Source: Mycolicibacter longobardus
Lineage (GTDB): Bacteria > Actinomycetota > Actinomycetes > Mycobacteriales > Mycobacteriaceae
DNA length: 64,000 nt
Direction of reading: 5' to 3'
Assembly (NCBI RefSeq): GCF_002102265.1
Contig: NZ_LQPG01000017.1
Location: 186,001 to 250,000, forward strand
The position numbers and the translations under genes are program-made. Positions 21,137-31,108 of the stretch are shown here, in pieces; position 1 is the first letter of the stretch, and each line of letters starts with the position of its first letter. The notes under the pieces were generated by a model. The model saw only the letters and a program-made list of their open reading frames with translations. It was not told where the DNA came from and made no database searches.

Positions 21137-23569
21137 ATGACCACCAGTGATAACGCCTTCTGGGGCCCTGCCAGCAGCGCCGATAGGTGCCACGCCACCC
21201 GCCGCCGTTCGCGGGGTATCCGGCGAGATGCCCGTAAGCGGACGATCGGCGCCGATATCGCCATAGGGGCGTTGTTGACCTTCGGAACGATTCCGCTGGC
21301 CACCGCCCCCGCAGCGCGGGCCGACATCGATGACGTGTTCGATCAGTTGTTCTCGCCGTTTATGGACGCCGCGACGAACACCGTTGACTGGGAAGCGTTT
21401 TCGGCTCCCGCCGCATGGGGAACCTTCTTCGATCCCGCGCACTGGGAAGTCGCATGGTCCAACCTGGGCGGTCTGAGCAGTGCCCAGGCGTCCGTTGCAT
21501 CGCCGACCGGCTGGACCGCATTGTTCGACGAGCTGATCTACACCCCGATTCACACCGGCGTGGGCCAGTTCATCAACAGCGATCTGGGCCTGCAGGTCGG
21601 CGGGGTGATCAATCAGCTGTTGGGCTCGTATGCGATTGGTGACGGCGCGGCCGGTACCGCCGAGAATCCGGACGGCGGGGCCGGTGGGTGGTTGTTCGGT
21701 GACGGTGGTGCGGGCTTTGACAGCACCGCCGAGGGAACGGCCGGTGGTGCAGGCGGGGCTGCAGGGTGGTTCGGCAACGGCGGTACCGGTGGCGTCGGGG
21801 GTGCTGGTGCGGCCGGCGGGGATGGCGGAGCCGGTGGCTGGTTGCTCGGTATCGGTGGTGGCGGCGGTGCCGGCGGTGACGGGCTGGTCGGCGGGATCGG
21901 TGGTGCCGGCGGCGACGGCGGCTGGTTGTTCGGCATCGGTGGTGCCGGTGGTGCCGGCGGCGATGGTGGCGACGGTGGACACGGCGGTGACGGCGGCAAC
22001 GCGATCGGCCTGTTGGGCAGCGGCGGGGCCGGCGGCAACGCCGGCAACAGTGGCGTGGGCGCCGATCCGACCAGATTGCCGGCACTGGGCGGGACCGGTG
22101 GCAACGGCAGCCTGCTCATGCTCGGCGACCACGGCACTGTCGGCCAGTTCGGCACCGGTGTACCGCTGAGCGGTGGCACCGGCGGATTCTCGACAGCCGG
22201 TTCCTGGCTCATCGACAGCGACGGTCGGGTCGTCATCCTGCACGGTTTCGATCATGTGAACAAGGTGGCGCCCTATGAGCCGTCGGCCGACGGGTTCGGC
22301 GCTGATGACGCAGCATTCCTGGCCGCCAACGGCTTCAACAGCGTGCAGCTGGGCCTCTTCTGGGCGGCGGTGGAACCCGAACCCGGGGTCTTCGACTATG
22401 GCTATCTGGCTTCGGTCGCCGCGACCGTGCAGACGCTGGCCGATCACGGCGTCCACAGCAACATCTACCTGCACCAAGATCTCTACGGCAGCCCGTTCGG
22501 GGGTGCGGGGGCACCGGATTGGGCGGTGCAGACCGGCGGGTTGCCCAACATCGATGTGGGCTTCCCGTGGAGCTACTTCGTCAACCCCGCGCAGAACCAC
22601 GCCTGGGATGCGTTCTGGTTCAACGCCAAGGCGCCCGATGGGATCGGGCTGGAGAATCACTACGCGCAGATGCTGCAGGTTGTGGCGCACTACTTCAAAG
22701 ACAACCCCGGTGTGGCCGCCTTCGGTGTGATGGCCGAACCGCACGCCGGATCGCAGTGGCTGTCAGCCGCATTCGGCAGCCCGTACTTCGACTCCCAGCA
22801 GCTGACCCCGTTCTACGACCAGTCGGTCGCGGCGATCCGGTCTGTGGACCCGTACACGCCGATATTCGTGCAGCCGAACGTTCTCTTCAACCTGGGGATT
22901 CCAACCCAGCTGGGCCCGGTGAACGACTCGAACGTCATCTACTCGTTCCAGCACTTCTGCCCGTCCGTCGACTTGTTCGGCGTCGACTTCATGTGCAACG
23001 TGTTCGCCGACCTCGCCATTGCCAACGCGGCGAGCTACCCAGACGCGTACAACATCCCGGCACACATCGGTGGGTTCGGGGCCAGCGATGCTCTTGGCGC
23101 TCATGCCGCGGTACTGGATGCCGCCGCGCGACATCAGTACGGCTGGGCGACGTGGGTCTACACCGGCACGAACGACAGCACCACCACCGCCTCGTCACGC
23201 GAGGCCGAGTCGTTGGTGTATGACACCAACCTGCCGCCGGTCGGCGACAATATCGATGCTGCGAAGTTGGCGGTGCTGGCCGAGCCGTATCCGCAGGCGG
23301 TGGCCGGCGTCCCGACTTCCTGGTCGTTCGACAACGGTACTTTCCAGCTCAGCTACTCGACCGAAATGGCCAACGGCCAAGGCGTCTTCGCTGCCGGCGC
23401 GCAAACCAACATCTCGGTGCCGGCCGTCATCTACCCGAACGGCTATGACGTCACCGTCACCGGTGGCCACGTCGTCTCAGCGCCCAACGCCCCGGTGCTC
23501 ATCATCGCCTCCGACGCCGGAGCCACCACCATCAGCGTTACCGTCACCGCGGCCGCAGCAGCGGGGTGA
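21137..23569 (+). CDS. Secreted PGRS protein fused to a GH5 endoglycoceramidase-like domain
   Basis: An 810-residue protein. Residues 1-60 carry a long basic stretch and a signal peptide ending ATAPAARAD; ~170-350 is a Gly-Ala rich PGRS block of GGAGG/GGDGG units; ~355-725 resembles GH5 endoglycoceramidases ([51 protein letters not shown]); the last ~85 residues are beta-rich, like the GH5 accessory domain. The acid/base glutamate is kept (E534 in VMAEPHAG, although the usual preceding Asn is Ala). The expected nucleophile glutamate appears replaced by Gly646 in HIGGFGASD (family pattern EFGA). It may therefore bind rather than cleave glycans. No PE domain is visible. Controlled by the upstream palindrome. 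Confidence 0.85.
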   Translation: MTTSDNAFWGPASSADRCHATRRRSRGIRRDARKRTIGADIAIGALLTFGTIPLATAPAARADIDDVFDQLFSPFMDAATNTVDWEAFSAPAAWGTFFDPAHWEVAWSNLGGLSSAQASVASPTGWTALFDELIYTPIHTGVGQFINSDLGLQVGGVINQLLGSYAIGDGAAGTAENPDGGAGGWLFGDGGAGFDSTAEGTAGGAGGAAGWFGNGGTGGVGGAGAAGGDGGAGGWLLGIGGGGGAGGDGLVGGIGGAGGDGGWLFGIGGAGGAGGDGGDGGHGGDGGNAIGLLGSGGAGGNAGNSGVGADPTRLPALGGTGGNGSLLMLGDHGTVGQFGTGVPLSGGTGGFSTAGSWLIDSDGRVVILHGFDHVNKVAPYEPSADGFGADDAAFLAANGFNSVQLGLFWAAVEPEPGVFDYGYLASVAATVQTLADHGVHSNIYLHQDLYGSPFGGAGAPDWAVQTGGLPNIDVGFPWSYFVNPAQNHAWDAFWFNAKAPDGIGLENHYAQMLQVVAHYFKDNPGVAAFGVMAEPHAGSQWLSAAFGSPYFDSQQLTPFYDQSVAAIRSVDPYTPIFVQPNVLFNLGIPTQLGPVNDSNVIYSFQHFCPSVDLFGVDFMCNVFADLAIANAASYPDAYNIPAHIGGFGASDALGAHAAVLDAAARHQYGWATWVYTGTNDSTTTASSREAESLVYDTNLPPVGDNIDAAKLAVLAEPYPQAVAGVPTSWSFDNGTFQLSYSTEMANGQGVFAAGAQTNISVPAVIYPNGYDVTVTGGHVVSAPNAPVLIIASDAGATTISVTVTAAAAAG

Positions 23570-23674
23570 GCGCCCACGGTGGTCCCGGAACGACCATGAA
23601 TCGCGGGCTCATCGACCACGGGTAGATTCTGCGCGCCCCGCCGACCACGAGGCGGTCACCGGCGCAGAAGTCGC

Positions 23675-24820
23675 TCACGAAGTGGGGTCGATGAGGATCT
23701 TCGCGTGCTCATCGGGAGTGGCCAGGGCCTCGAACGCCGCGTCGACCTCGGCCAGGGAAACGGTGGAGGTGATCAACGGCGTCGGGTCCACTTTGCCTTT
23801 CGCGAGCATCCTCAATGTCCGGCGGAACTCGACCGGTGTGTATCCCAGGACGAACCGGATATCGAGTTCCTTGTTGATCGCCATCGCGAGCCGAACCCGG
23901 TCCTCGCCCATGCATACGCCGGCAACGACGACGCGCGACATCATCGGCGCGGTGGTGATCACCGAGTTCAGCACGCCGGGGACCCCGACACATTCAAATA
24001 TGACCGGGGCTTTGGGACCGACCCCGATCGATTCGAGCGCTCTCCACGCTTGCCACAGCGGGATAGGGAGGGTGTTCGCAGCTTCGGTTGCGCGCAGCAG
24101 CAGGCGCATCGCCGCGACCGCGCTGGTGAAGTATCCGCGCCGTTGTTGCAGATGCTCCATTGGCGATGCGGTCGACGGGTCGATGACGATATCGGCCCCG
24201 CACCTGCTCGCCAACGCGCGTCGTGCCGGGCTGAAGTCGCTGGCAATCACCGTTCGAACGCCATGCGCCTTGAGCATCAGCACCACCGCGAGCCCGATGG
24301 GGCCGGCGCCAACTACGACCGCAGTCTGTCTTCGACCGATCTTCGACCGTCGCACCGCATGGAGGCCCACCGCCATGGGCTCGGTCATGGCGGCGATATC
24401 GGTGTTGAGGGCGTCGGGGACGGGTACGACCAGAGACTCTTCAACGACTACCTCCTCGGCGTAGGCGCCAGGTGCCGAGGCCGAAAGTCCGATCGGGTGG
24501 ATTCCCTCGCCCTCTCGCCGCAAGGGAAACGCGACAACTCGGCCGCCGATGGGGGTCCGCTTCTTGCAGTGCGGGCCGTATTCGAGGATCTCGCCGCAGA
24601 ACTCATGCCCGAATACTGTGCGATCGGTCGAGCGCATCGCCTGCAGGTATCCCATGTCCGCGGCCACGTCGGCGAGCTCGTCGCTGTGGTGCCGCGCATG
24701 CAGGTCAGAACCGCATATTCCGCAGCGAAGCACTTTCAGTCGGACTTGGCCGCGGCCGGGCCGCGGCACCGGAAGCTCTGCAACCGCCAATGTGCCATTC
24801 TGGCAGACAACTGCTTTCAC
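23675..24820 (-). CDS. Zinc-dependent alcohol dehydrogenase (MDR family)
   Basis: A 381-residue NAD(P)-dependent dehydrogenase. Seen: catalytic zinc ligands in RCGICGSDLH and GHEF, the Rossmann motif VVGAGPIGLAVVLM, and the acidic ASDFSPARR at the end of the second strand, suggesting NAD. The four-cysteine structural zinc lobe is absent. It starts 3 bases after the monooxygenase stop, so the two form an operon. A monooxygenase followed by a dehydrogenase fits oxidation of an alcohol to a ketone and then to an ester, but the substrate is not known. Convergent with the PGRS-GH5 gene across ~105 bases. Confidence 0.85.
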   Translation of the reverse strand: MKAVVCQNGTLAVAELPVPRPGRGQVRLKVLRCGICGSDLHARHHSDELADVAADMGYLQAMRSTDRTVFGHEFCGEILEYGPHCKKRTPIGGRVVAFPLRREGEGIHPIGLSASAPGAYAEEVVVEESLVVPVPDALNTDIAAMTEPMAVGLHAVRRSKIGRRQTAVVVGAGPIGLAVVLMLKAHGVRTVIASDFSPARRALASRCGADIVIDPSTASPMEHLQQRRGYFTSAVAAMRLLLRATEAANTLPIPLWQAWRALESIGVGPKAPVIFECVGVPGVLNSVITTAPMMSRVVVAGVCMGEDRVRLAMAINKELDIRFVLGYTPVEFRRTLRMLAKGKVDPTPLITSTVSLAEVDAAFEALATPDEHAKILIDPTS

Positions 24821-24823
24821 GAC

Positions 24824-26425
24824 CTATCTAGCCTGTCTCGGTTGCTGGATGTCCGTCGAAGTAGTCGACGCGTGGGCGGCGGCGAATATGTAGTCCTCCA
24901 GCGGGAATCTCTTTGCGCGCCGCGCAGTATTCCATGTCGTGGTGGGCCGGATGGGGACATCGCCGTGCTTGTCAAAGTAGTAGCTGTTAGACGCCCCGCA
25001 CCCCTCCTGCCAAAAGATTTGACGGTACCGGCGGGACAGCATTTCTTTGAAGAAGCGGGTGTTAGCTTCGGCTTTGACCTCGACAAAGTTGCTGCGAGTC
25101 TCGCGGGCATAAGTTAGGCAGCGCACTATATGCGTGGTCTGGGCCTCGATGAGGTTGAAGTACGAAGAGCCGTTATATCCATAGGGTCCATACACGGAGA
25201 AGTGGTTGGGGAACCCGGGAACGCTTACTCCCTCGTAGGCCTGCAGTCTGTTCGCATCCCACCACTGGGCCAACCGTCGTCCGGAGTTGCCGATCAGCTC
25301 GTAGGTAGGATTCGCATCGGGGTCCGTGATTTTGAATCCCGTGGCCAGAATCAGTACGTCAAGTTCGTGTGTTGTTCCATCGGCCGTGATGACGCCACGC
25401 TCATCAATGCGGTGGATCGCATTGGTCTCTAAACGCACATTTGCTCTGTTGTACGCCGAGTAGTAGCTGTTGTGAAAACTCGGGCGCTTGCAGCCCAGCG
25501 TGTACTTCGGCAGCAGTTTTTCACGAAGTACGGGGTCCTTCACCTGACTGTAAAGATAGATTTTCGCCTGCTTCTGGGCAAGCTTCCCCACCGGGAAAAA
25601 TTTATGATAATGGGCCACGATAGGGAACGTGATCTCGACAAATATCTGACTTGCGATACGCAGCGCAAGTTCCAGCGCGGGGACTCTTGCGATCAAGCTC
25701 TGGATATTTTGTGGAATTTCGAGGTCAAGCTTTGGCATGCACCAGATCGGGGTGCGTTGAAATACGGTAAGACTTTGGGTTCGAGCGGCAATAGCTGGGA
25801 TGATCTGGACTGCGGAGGCGCCCGTTCCGATAATCCCGACACGTGCGTTTGAATAGTCGACTGACTGGTTCCAGCGGGCGCTATGAATAACAGTTCCAGC
25901 GAATAGTTCAATGCCTTCGATGTCAGGCATCTTGGGTGTTGTCAAGGCGCCGGACGCGTTGATCACAAAACGCGCGCTGATTTCTCCGTGACACTCGGTG
26001 ATCAGCCGCCAGAGCGAATGGGCTTCGTCAAACCGAGCCGACTTCACACTCGTGCTCAGCCGAAGCTTGCTCCGAAGGCCGTACTTGTCCACGCAGTGGT
26101 TGGCGTAGTCCTCCAGTTCTGCCCCATTGGCGTAGGTGCGCGACCAGGTGGCCCGCTTCTCAAACGAGAACTGATAGCTGTACGACGGGATGTCGACGGC
26201 TACCCCCGGGTACCTATTCCAATGCCAGGTGCCGCCTACGCCGTCCCCGTCGTCGACGATCACAAAATCATCGAACCCCCCATCGATGAGCTTGATCGCC
26301 GAACCGATGCCGGAGAACCCTGCGCCAATGATCACAATCTCGTGGTCGGGGACACCGATCTGTTCCGGCCAGGCGCCGTCGGCGCCACTGGCTGGGGCTG
26401 AAACGGCGTGATCGCTTGTGGCCAT
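24824..26425 (-). CDS. Flavin monooxygenase, Baeyer-Villiger type
   Basis: A 533-residue FAD/NADPH enzyme. Seen: FAD-binding IIGAGFSGIGSA near residue 35, DDGDGVGGTWHWNRYPG, the Baeyer-Villiger fingerprint F-x-G-x3-H-x3-W in FAGTVIHSARWNQ, the NADPH site VGIIGTGASAVQI, and the C-terminal LILATGF motif. The ATG at 26425 follows a strong GAGGAG ribosome site; the longer open frame upstream runs through the operator and the divergent tetR. Substrate could be a ketone or fatty aldehyde (it recalls MymA/EthA-type enzymes). Confidence 0.85.
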   Translation of the reverse strand: MATSDHAVSAPASGADGAWPEQIGVPDHEIVIIGAGFSGIGSAIKLIDGGFDDFVIVDDGDGVGGTWHWNRYPGVAVDIPSYSYQFSFEKRATWSRTYANGAELEDYANHCVDKYGLRSKLRLSTSVKSARFDEAHSLWRLITECHGEISARFVINASGALTTPKMPDIEGIELFAGTVIHSARWNQSVDYSNARVGIIGTGASAVQIIPAIAARTQSLTVFQRTPIWCMPKLDLEIPQNIQSLIARVPALELALRIASQIFVEITFPIVAHYHKFFPVGKLAQKQAKIYLYSQVKDPVLREKLLPKYTLGCKRPSFHNSYYSAYNRANVRLETNAIHRIDERGVITADGTTHELDVLILATGFKITDPDANPTYELIGNSGRRLAQWWDANRLQAYEGVSVPGFPNHFSVYGPYGYNGSSYFNLIEAQTTHIVRCLTYARETRSNFVEVKAEANTRFFKEMLSRRYRQIFWQEGCGASNSYYFDKHGDVPIRPTTTWNTARRAKRFPLEDYIFAAAHASTTSTDIQQPRQAR

Positions 26426-26507
26426 GGTCTCCTCGCTCTTCGGCCAGGGAATGGGTTCCCGACGAACTGGCGTACGACCGGCGCGCGGGAACCCCAGGAC
26501 GCTAAAG

Positions 26508-26524
26508 TGCAACATAGTGTTGCA
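26508..26524. promoter_or_regulatory. TetR-type operator between the monooxygenase and tetR
   Basis: TGCAACATAGTGTTGCA has perfect 7-base arms (TGCAACA/TGTTGCA) around TAG. The arms are identical to those of the site at 21044-21060, 5.4 kb away. It sits in the divergent gap, 46 bases before the tetR ATG, so it can serve both directions. Confidence 0.75.
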
Positions 26525-26570
26525 TTTCTCCGTTGGGGGAGTTTGGCACGCATCGATTACGCTGTCAACC

Positions 26571-27167
26571 ATGCCGCGTGGGGGATCGTCCGTCGAGACG
26601 GCTCGGATGCGATCGGATGTGATCGAGAACCGACTGCGAATTATCGAGGCGGCAACGGAAGTGCTCGCCGGAGACCCGAACGCGTCGATGCAGGAGATCG
26701 CCGACGCCGCCGAGCTCAACCGAGGAACCCTGTACCGACATTTCCCGAGCCGCGAGCAACTCGTGGCCGCGATTCACGAAGCCGCCGTCACGAAGATGCG
26801 CGAGCTTTATCTCTCGTTGCCGAAATCAGCCCCAGTGTTGCCGAGCCTCATTGAGCTGGTCGGGCCAACGATCGAAGTCGCCAGTCGCTACCGAGTTTTG
26901 ATCCTGGCTCCGATCGCCGACCCCAGCCGACTGGTCGCCGAGGCACAGTCCGTCGAGGTGCTCGCCGCCGCCATTCACCGGGCCCAGCGCGCCGGTGAGG
27001 TCGACCAGCGGATATCGCCCATTGTCGCGGCAACCACCTTCGGCGTCCAGATTCTTGGCGCTGCAACGTTGATTGCCCGCGGCGGCGTCCCGCCCCACGA
27101 CGCGATTGCGCAGACCCGACTCGTCCTGCACAAGGCGTTGATGGCCCCCACGCACGACACCGAGTGA
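26571..27167 (+). CDS. TetR-family repressor of the monooxygenase and PGRS-GH5 genes (predicted)
   Basis: A 198-residue regulator. Seen: the N-terminal helix-turn-helix EAATEVLAGDPNASMQEIADAAELNRGTLYRHFPSREQLV (given here only for its pattern: EIADAAELNRGTLYRHF is the DNA-reading part), then an all-helical ligand domain. ATG 26571 is preferred; TACGCT begins 13 bases upstream and would give a nearly leaderless message. The palindrome in the divergent gap and at 21044 is its likely operator; the inducer is unknown. Confidence 0.85.
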   Translation: MPRGGSSVETARMRSDVIENRLRIIEAATEVLAGDPNASMQEIADAAELNRGTLYRHFPSREQLVAAIHEAAVTKMRELYLSLPKSAPVLPSLIELVGPTIEVASRYRVLILAPIADPSRLVAEAQSVEVLAAAIHRAQRAGEVDQRISPIVAATTFGVQILGAATLIARGGVPPHDAIAQTRLVLHKALMAPTHDTE

Positions 27168-27201
27168 ACTGGGTTGTGGCGGACGACGTGCCGCAGGTGA
27201 A

Positions 27202-27867
27202 TTAGCGCAGCAGCGTCGCCACGATCCCGGCCAGGTAGCCCAGCCGCACCACCTCGGCGGGCAGGAACGCCGGCCCTCCGGTGCGGCCCAGCACGATCGC
27301 GGTGCGCGGGTCGCCGAGTGGCGCGGCGGCCAGTGCGACGTCCATGTCGTGCCACACCGGCGGCACCCAGTCGGCGGTGTTGTCCAGCGCGGTGGGGCGT
27401 TCGATGGGCAGCCACGGCACCGCGCCGATCTCGGTCTCCGGAGTGCCCGGGCTGCCGGCGAGCTGGCGGGACCCACCGGCCGACCCCTCGGCGCGCAGCA
27501 CCGCGCACCAGCTGACGCGCAGTACCCGGGGCGCTTCGTCGGACAGCTTCTGCAGTTTGGCGCTGCGGTCACCGGCCGCCGCGACGTGATCGATGAGTTC
27601 GAGTTCGCGGTGGGCGTCCAGCAGGCCGGTGTGTGGGCGGACACTGTGCACCTGCACACCGGTGAGTCGTTCGGCGGCGGTGATCAGCACGTCGGGCATC
27701 GCTCCGTGCGGCAGCTCGACCACCAGGTCGTCGACCGCTGAGCCGTTTCCGCGCTCCACGACGTCCAGCGACAAGATGTCAGCCCGCACCGAGCCCAGGG
27801 CCACCGCCAGCGAGCCGAGGCTGCCGGGGCGGTCTTCGAGCTCGACGCGCAGCAGATAGGAAGGCAT
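27202..27867 (-). CDS. ACT-domain protein (Rv3013-like)
   Basis: A 221-residue protein starting MPSYLLRVELEDRPGSLGSLA, the opening of an ACT domain (amino-acid sensing beta-alpha-beta fold), with a second ACT-like or GAF-like half containing DWVPPVWHDMDVALAAAPLG. No catalytic domain is attached. ATG 27867 is preferred because the ACT fold begins right after it; the longer frame would add 44 non-conserved residues. It is divergent from gatC, as Rv3013 is near gatC in M. tuberculosis. Function unknown; ligand binding is inference. Confidence 0.7.
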   Translation of the reverse strand: MPSYLLRVELEDRPGSLGSLAVALGSVRADILSLDVVERGNGSAVDDLVVELPHGAMPDVLITAAERLTGVQVHSVRPHTGLLDAHRELELIDHVAAAGDRSAKLQKLSDEAPRVLRVSWCAVLRAEGSAGGSRQLAGSPGTPETEIGAVPWLPIERPTALDNTADWVPPVWHDMDVALAAAPLGDPRTAIVLGRTGGPAFLPAEVVRLGYLAGIVATLLR

Positions 27868-27903
27868 GGGCAACTTTCCCACAGCCTGCTCGGCTGCCGA
27901 ATG

Positions 27904-27957
27904 TGACATTGGCTTCACGTCCGCCGCTGCACGTGATGCTGGCTTCACGCTCGGCGC
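27904..27957. repeat. Two tandem 25-base intergenic repeats
   Basis: GTGACATTGGCTTCACG... and GTGATGCTGGCTTCACG..., each ending in a CCGCCGC/CGGCGC run, lie head to tail in the gap between the ACT gene and gatC. Each unit contains a short GTGA/TCAC dyad. This may be a mycobacterial intergenic repeat; role unknown. Confidence 0.4.
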
Positions 27958-27988
27958 GGGTGGGCGACTGATCCGATGGTGCCGGCCC

Positions 27989-28017
27989 GTCCCCCGCAAG
28001 CGGGAGGTGCCCCCAGC
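27989..28017. repeat. 29-base dispersed repeat, copy 1
   Basis: GTCCCCCGCAAGCGGGAGGT followed by GCCCCCAGC. It occurs again at 29850-29878 (one base different) and 46741-46769 (identical). It contains the small hairpin CCCGC-AA-GCGGG. Here and at 46741 it is followed by the same GCGCCCGGCTTCGCCGCGCT word. Confidence 0.7.
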
Positions 28018-28061
28018 GCCCGGCTTCGCCGCGCTTGCGACCGACGCTAGGCTTGCCAGTC

Positions 28062-28361
28062 GTGTCCCAGATCTCCCGTGACGACGTAGCCCACCTGGCC
28101 CGGCTGGCCCGGCTGGCGCTGACCGATGCCGAGTTGGACAGCTTCGCCGGCCAGCTCGACGCGATCCTGACCCATGTCAGCACCATCCAGGCTGTCGACG
28201 TCACCGGCGTCGAGGCGACCGACAACCCGCTCAAGGACGTCAACGTCACCCGGCCCGACGAGATCGTCCCGGGCCTGACCCAGGCCGAGGCCTTGGCCGC
28301 CGCGCCGCGCACCGCCGAGAACCGCTTCGCGGTCCCGCAGATCCTGGGGGAGAGCCAGTGA
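28062..28361 (+). CDS. gatC: Aspartyl/glutamyl-tRNA amidotransferase subunit GatC
   Basis: A 99-residue small subunit that wraps around GatA and stabilises GatCAB, which converts Glu-tRNA(Gln) and Asp-tRNA(Asn) to the amidated forms. Seen: [20 protein letters not shown] near the N-terminus and [12 protein letters not shown] in the middle, both standard. The start is GTG 28062 (VSQISRDD), 14 bases after TAGGCT, a possible -10 giving a very short leader. The stop overlaps gatA as GTGA. Confidence 0.95.
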   Translation: MSQISRDDVAHLARLARLALTDAELDSFAGQLDAILTHVSTIQAVDVTGVEATDNPLKDVNVTRPDEIVPGLTQAEALAAAPRTAENRFAVPQILGESQ

Positions 28362-29839
28362 GTGAGTTGATCCGTTCCGATGCGGCCACCCTGGCGGCCC
28401 GCATCGCCGCTCGCGAGGTGTCCTCGGTCGAGGTCACCCGCGCCCACCTCGACCAGATCGAGGCCACCGACGACCGGTACGGGGCGTTCCTGCACGTCGG
28501 CGCCGACCAGGCGCTGGCCGCTGCCGAGGCCGCCGACCAGGCCATCGCGGCCGGTGCGGCGCCGTCGGCGCTGACCGGGGTGCCGCTGGCCCTCAAGGAC
28601 GTGTTCACCACCGTCGATGCGCCCACCACCTGCGGATCGAAGATCCTGGAAGGCTGGCGGGCACCCTATGACGCGACCGTCACCGCGCGGCTGCGTGCCG
28701 CCGGCATCCCGATCCTGGGCAAGACCAACATGGATGAGTTCGCGATGGGCTCCTCCACGGAGAACTCCGCCTACGGCCCGACCCGCAACCCGTGGGATGT
28801 CGAGCGGGTGCCCGGCGGGTCCGGCGGTGGGAGCGCCGCGGCGCTGGCGGCCTTCCAGGCGCCGCTGGCCATCGGCACCGACACCGGCGGCTCGATCCGC
28901 CAGCCCGCCGCGCTGACCGCCACCGTCGGCGTCAAACCCACCTACGGCACCGTGAGCCGTTACGGGCTGGTGGCGTGTGCGTCGTCGCTGGACCAGGGCG
29001 GGCCGTGCGCGCGCACCGTGGCCGACACCGCGCTGCTGCACTCGGTGATCGCCGGGCACGACCCGCGCGACTCCACCTCGGTCGACGCTCCGGTGGCCGA
29101 CGTCGTCGGTGCCGCTCGTGCCGGGGCCACCGGTGATCTGTCGGGGGTACGGATCGGCGTGGTGCGCCAGCTGCACAGCGGTGAGGGCTACCAGCCCGGC
29201 GTGCTGGCGTCGTTCAACGCCGCCGTCGAGCAGCTCACCGCGCTGGGCGCGCAGATCTCCGAGGTGGACTGCCCGCACTTCGACTATTCGCTGTCCGCCT
29301 ACTACCTGATCCTGCCGTCGGAGGTCTCGTCCAACCTGGCCCGCTTCGACGCGATGCGCTTCGGGCTGCGCGTCGGTGACGACGGCACCCACAGCGCCGA
29401 AGAGGTTATGGCGCTGACCCGCGCGGCCGGCTTCGGACCGGAGGTCAAGCGCCGCATCATGCTCGGCACCTACGCGCTGTCGGCCGGCTACTACGACGCC
29501 TACTACAACCAGGCGCAGAAGGTCCGCACCCTGATCGCCCGTGACCTGGACAAGGCGTATGAGTCCGTCGACGTGCTGATCTCGCCGACGACACCCACCA
29601 CGGCGTTCCGGCTGGGGGAGAAGGTCGACGACCCGCTGGCGATGTACCTGTTCGACCTGTGCACGCTGCCGCTGAACCTGGCCGGGCACTGCGGCATGTC
29701 GGTGCCGTCCGGGCTGTCCGGCGACGACGGGCTTCCGGTGGGCCTGCAGATCATGGCGCCCGCGCTGGCCGACGACCGGCTCTACCGGGTGGGCGCGGCC
29801 TACGAGACCGCCCGCGGGGCGCTGCCGACACCGGTTTGA
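28358..29839 (+). CDS. gatA: Aspartyl/glutamyl-tRNA amidotransferase subunit GatA
   Basis: A 493-residue amidase-signature subunit that releases ammonia from glutamine. Seen: catalytic lysine in [10 protein letters not shown], the Ser-cisSer-Ser region [12 protein letters not shown], and [13 protein letters not shown]. It starts with GTG overlapping the gatC stop. gatB follows 2.7 kb later, after pfkA and three small genes, the mycobacterial arrangement. Confidence 0.96.
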   Translation: MSELIRSDAATLAARIAAREVSSVEVTRAHLDQIEATDDRYGAFLHVGADQALAAAEAADQAIAAGAAPSALTGVPLALKDVFTTVDAPTTCGSKILEGWRAPYDATVTARLRAAGIPILGKTNMDEFAMGSSTENSAYGPTRNPWDVERVPGGSGGGSAAALAAFQAPLAIGTDTGGSIRQPAALTATVGVKPTYGTVSRYGLVACASSLDQGGPCARTVADTALLHSVIAGHDPRDSTSVDAPVADVVGAARAGATGDLSGVRIGVVRQLHSGEGYQPGVLASFNAAVEQLTALGAQISEVDCPHFDYSLSAYYLILPSEVSSNLARFDAMRFGLRVGDDGTHSAEEVMALTRAAGFGPEVKRRIMLGTYALSAGYYDAYYNQAQKVRTLIARDLDKAYESVDVLISPTTPTTAFRLGEKVDDPLAMYLFDLCTLPLNLAGHCGMSVPSGLSGDDGLPVGLQIMAPALADDRLYRVGAAYETARGALPTPV

Positions 29840-29849
29840 TCGCCGAGCA

Positions 29850-29916
29850 GTCCCCCGCAAGCGGGAGGTACCCCCAGCAGAATCGCATTCGACCGCTACT
29901 TTTCGTGCGATTCTGC
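29850..29916. repeat. Dispersed repeat copy 2 plus an 11-bp inverted repeat (terminator-like)
   Basis: 29850-29878 is the second copy of the 29-base element (GTCCCCCGCAAGCGGGAGGT...). It runs into GCAGAATCGCA (29877-29887), whose perfect complement TGCGATTCTGC is at 29906-29916 with 18 bases between. It stands right after gatA and before pfkA, as a terminator might. Confidence 0.55.
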
Positions 29917-29960
29917 GTCTGCTCGCCGTGGGAACGCGACCCACCAGGCAAGATGGGGCC

Positions 29961-30992
29961 ATGCGGATTGGAGTGCTCACCGGTGGCGGTGACTGTCCCG
30001 GCCTGAACGCGGTGATCAGGGCGGTAGTGCGCACCTGCGACTCACGCTACGGCTCCACAGTGGTCGGGTTCCAGGACGGCTGGCGGGGTCTGCTGGAGAA
30101 TCGCCGCATCCAATTGGCCAACGACGACCGCAATGACCGGCTGCTGGGCAAAGGCGGCACCATGCTCGGCACCGCCCGGGTGAATCCGGACAAGCTGCGC
30201 GCCGGCCTGGATCAGGTGAAGGCCACCCTCGACGACAACGGCATCGACGTGCTCATCCCCATCGGCGGTGAGGGCACCTTGACCGCGGCGCACTGGCTGT
30301 CGCAGGAGAGCGTCCCGGTGGTCGGGGTGCCTAAGACCATCGACAACGACATCGACTGCACCGACGTCACTTTCGGCCACGACACCGCGCTGCAGGTCGC
30401 CACCGACGCCATCGATCGGCTGCATTCCACCGCCGAGTCCCATCAGCGGGTGATGCTGGTCGAGGTGATGGGCCGGCACGCCGGGTGGATCGCGCTGAAC
30501 GCCGGCCTGGCCACCGGTGCGCACATGACGCTGATCCCCGAGCAACCGTTCGACGTCGAAGAGGTGTGCCGACTGGTCAAGCAACGATTCCAGCACGGGT
30601 CGTCACATTTCATCTGCGTCGTCGCCGAAGGGGCCAAACCCGCTGCCGGGTCGATGGAATTGCGCGCCGGCGGCGTCGATGAGTTCGGCCACGAGCGGTT
30701 CACCGGTGTCGCCGCCCAACTGGCGGTCGAGATCGAACGGCGCGTCAAGAAGGAAGTCCGCACCACCGTGCTGGGGCACGTGCAGCGCGGTGGCACCCCG
30801 ACCGCCTACGACCGGGTGCTGGCCACCCGGTTCGGCGTCAACGCCGCCGACGCCGCCCACGCCGGTGAGTACGGAACGATGGTGTCGCTGCGCGGCCAGG
30901 AGATCGGCAGGGTGGCCTTGGCCGATGCGGTGCGTCAGCTCAAAGTGGTGCCGCAGAGCCGCTACGACGATGCGGCGGCCTTCTTCGGCTAG
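29961..30992 (+). CDS. pfkA: 6-phosphofructokinase PfkA
   Basis: A 343-residue glycolytic kinase making fructose 1,6-bisphosphate. Seen: N-terminal [20 protein letters not shown], the nucleotide loop [27 protein letters not shown] (substrate/catalytic TIDND with the base Asp), and MGRHAGWIA. Length equals the M. tuberculosis enzyme. ATG 29961 is chosen because the fold starts there. Confidence 0.95.
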   Translation: MRIGVLTGGGDCPGLNAVIRAVVRTCDSRYGSTVVGFQDGWRGLLENRRIQLANDDRNDRLLGKGGTMLGTARVNPDKLRAGLDQVKATLDDNGIDVLIPIGGEGTLTAAHWLSQESVPVVGVPKTIDNDIDCTDVTFGHDTALQVATDAIDRLHSTAESHQRVMLVEVMGRHAGWIALNAGLATGAHMTLIPEQPFDVEEVCRLVKQRFQHGSSHFICVVAEGAKPAAGSMELRAGGVDEFGHERFTGVAAQLAVEIERRVKKEVRTTVLGHVQRGGTPTAYDRVLATRFGVNAADAAHAGEYGTMVSLRGQEIGRVALADAVRQLKVVPQSRYDDAAAFFG

Positions 30993-31108
30993 CTCGCGTC
31001 CAGTGTGACAACTGCGAGAAATACCCGCACAATGGTGGATGCGTGTCTACGCATATTCAGTGGGCTGTGGCTCGTATTGCCCGATGAACGAAGGCTTGGG
31101 GGGTGGGT

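Noticed and set aside
21137..21640. PE domain at the N-terminus of the PGRS protein
   Set aside because: The first 165 residues have a signal peptide and no PE-type helix pair or YxxxD/E secretion motif that I could see, so I do not call it PE_PGRS.
27779..30034. 751-residue minus-strand frame across gatC and gatA
   Set aside because: Shadow frame; the plus strand carries two clear subunits with family motifs.
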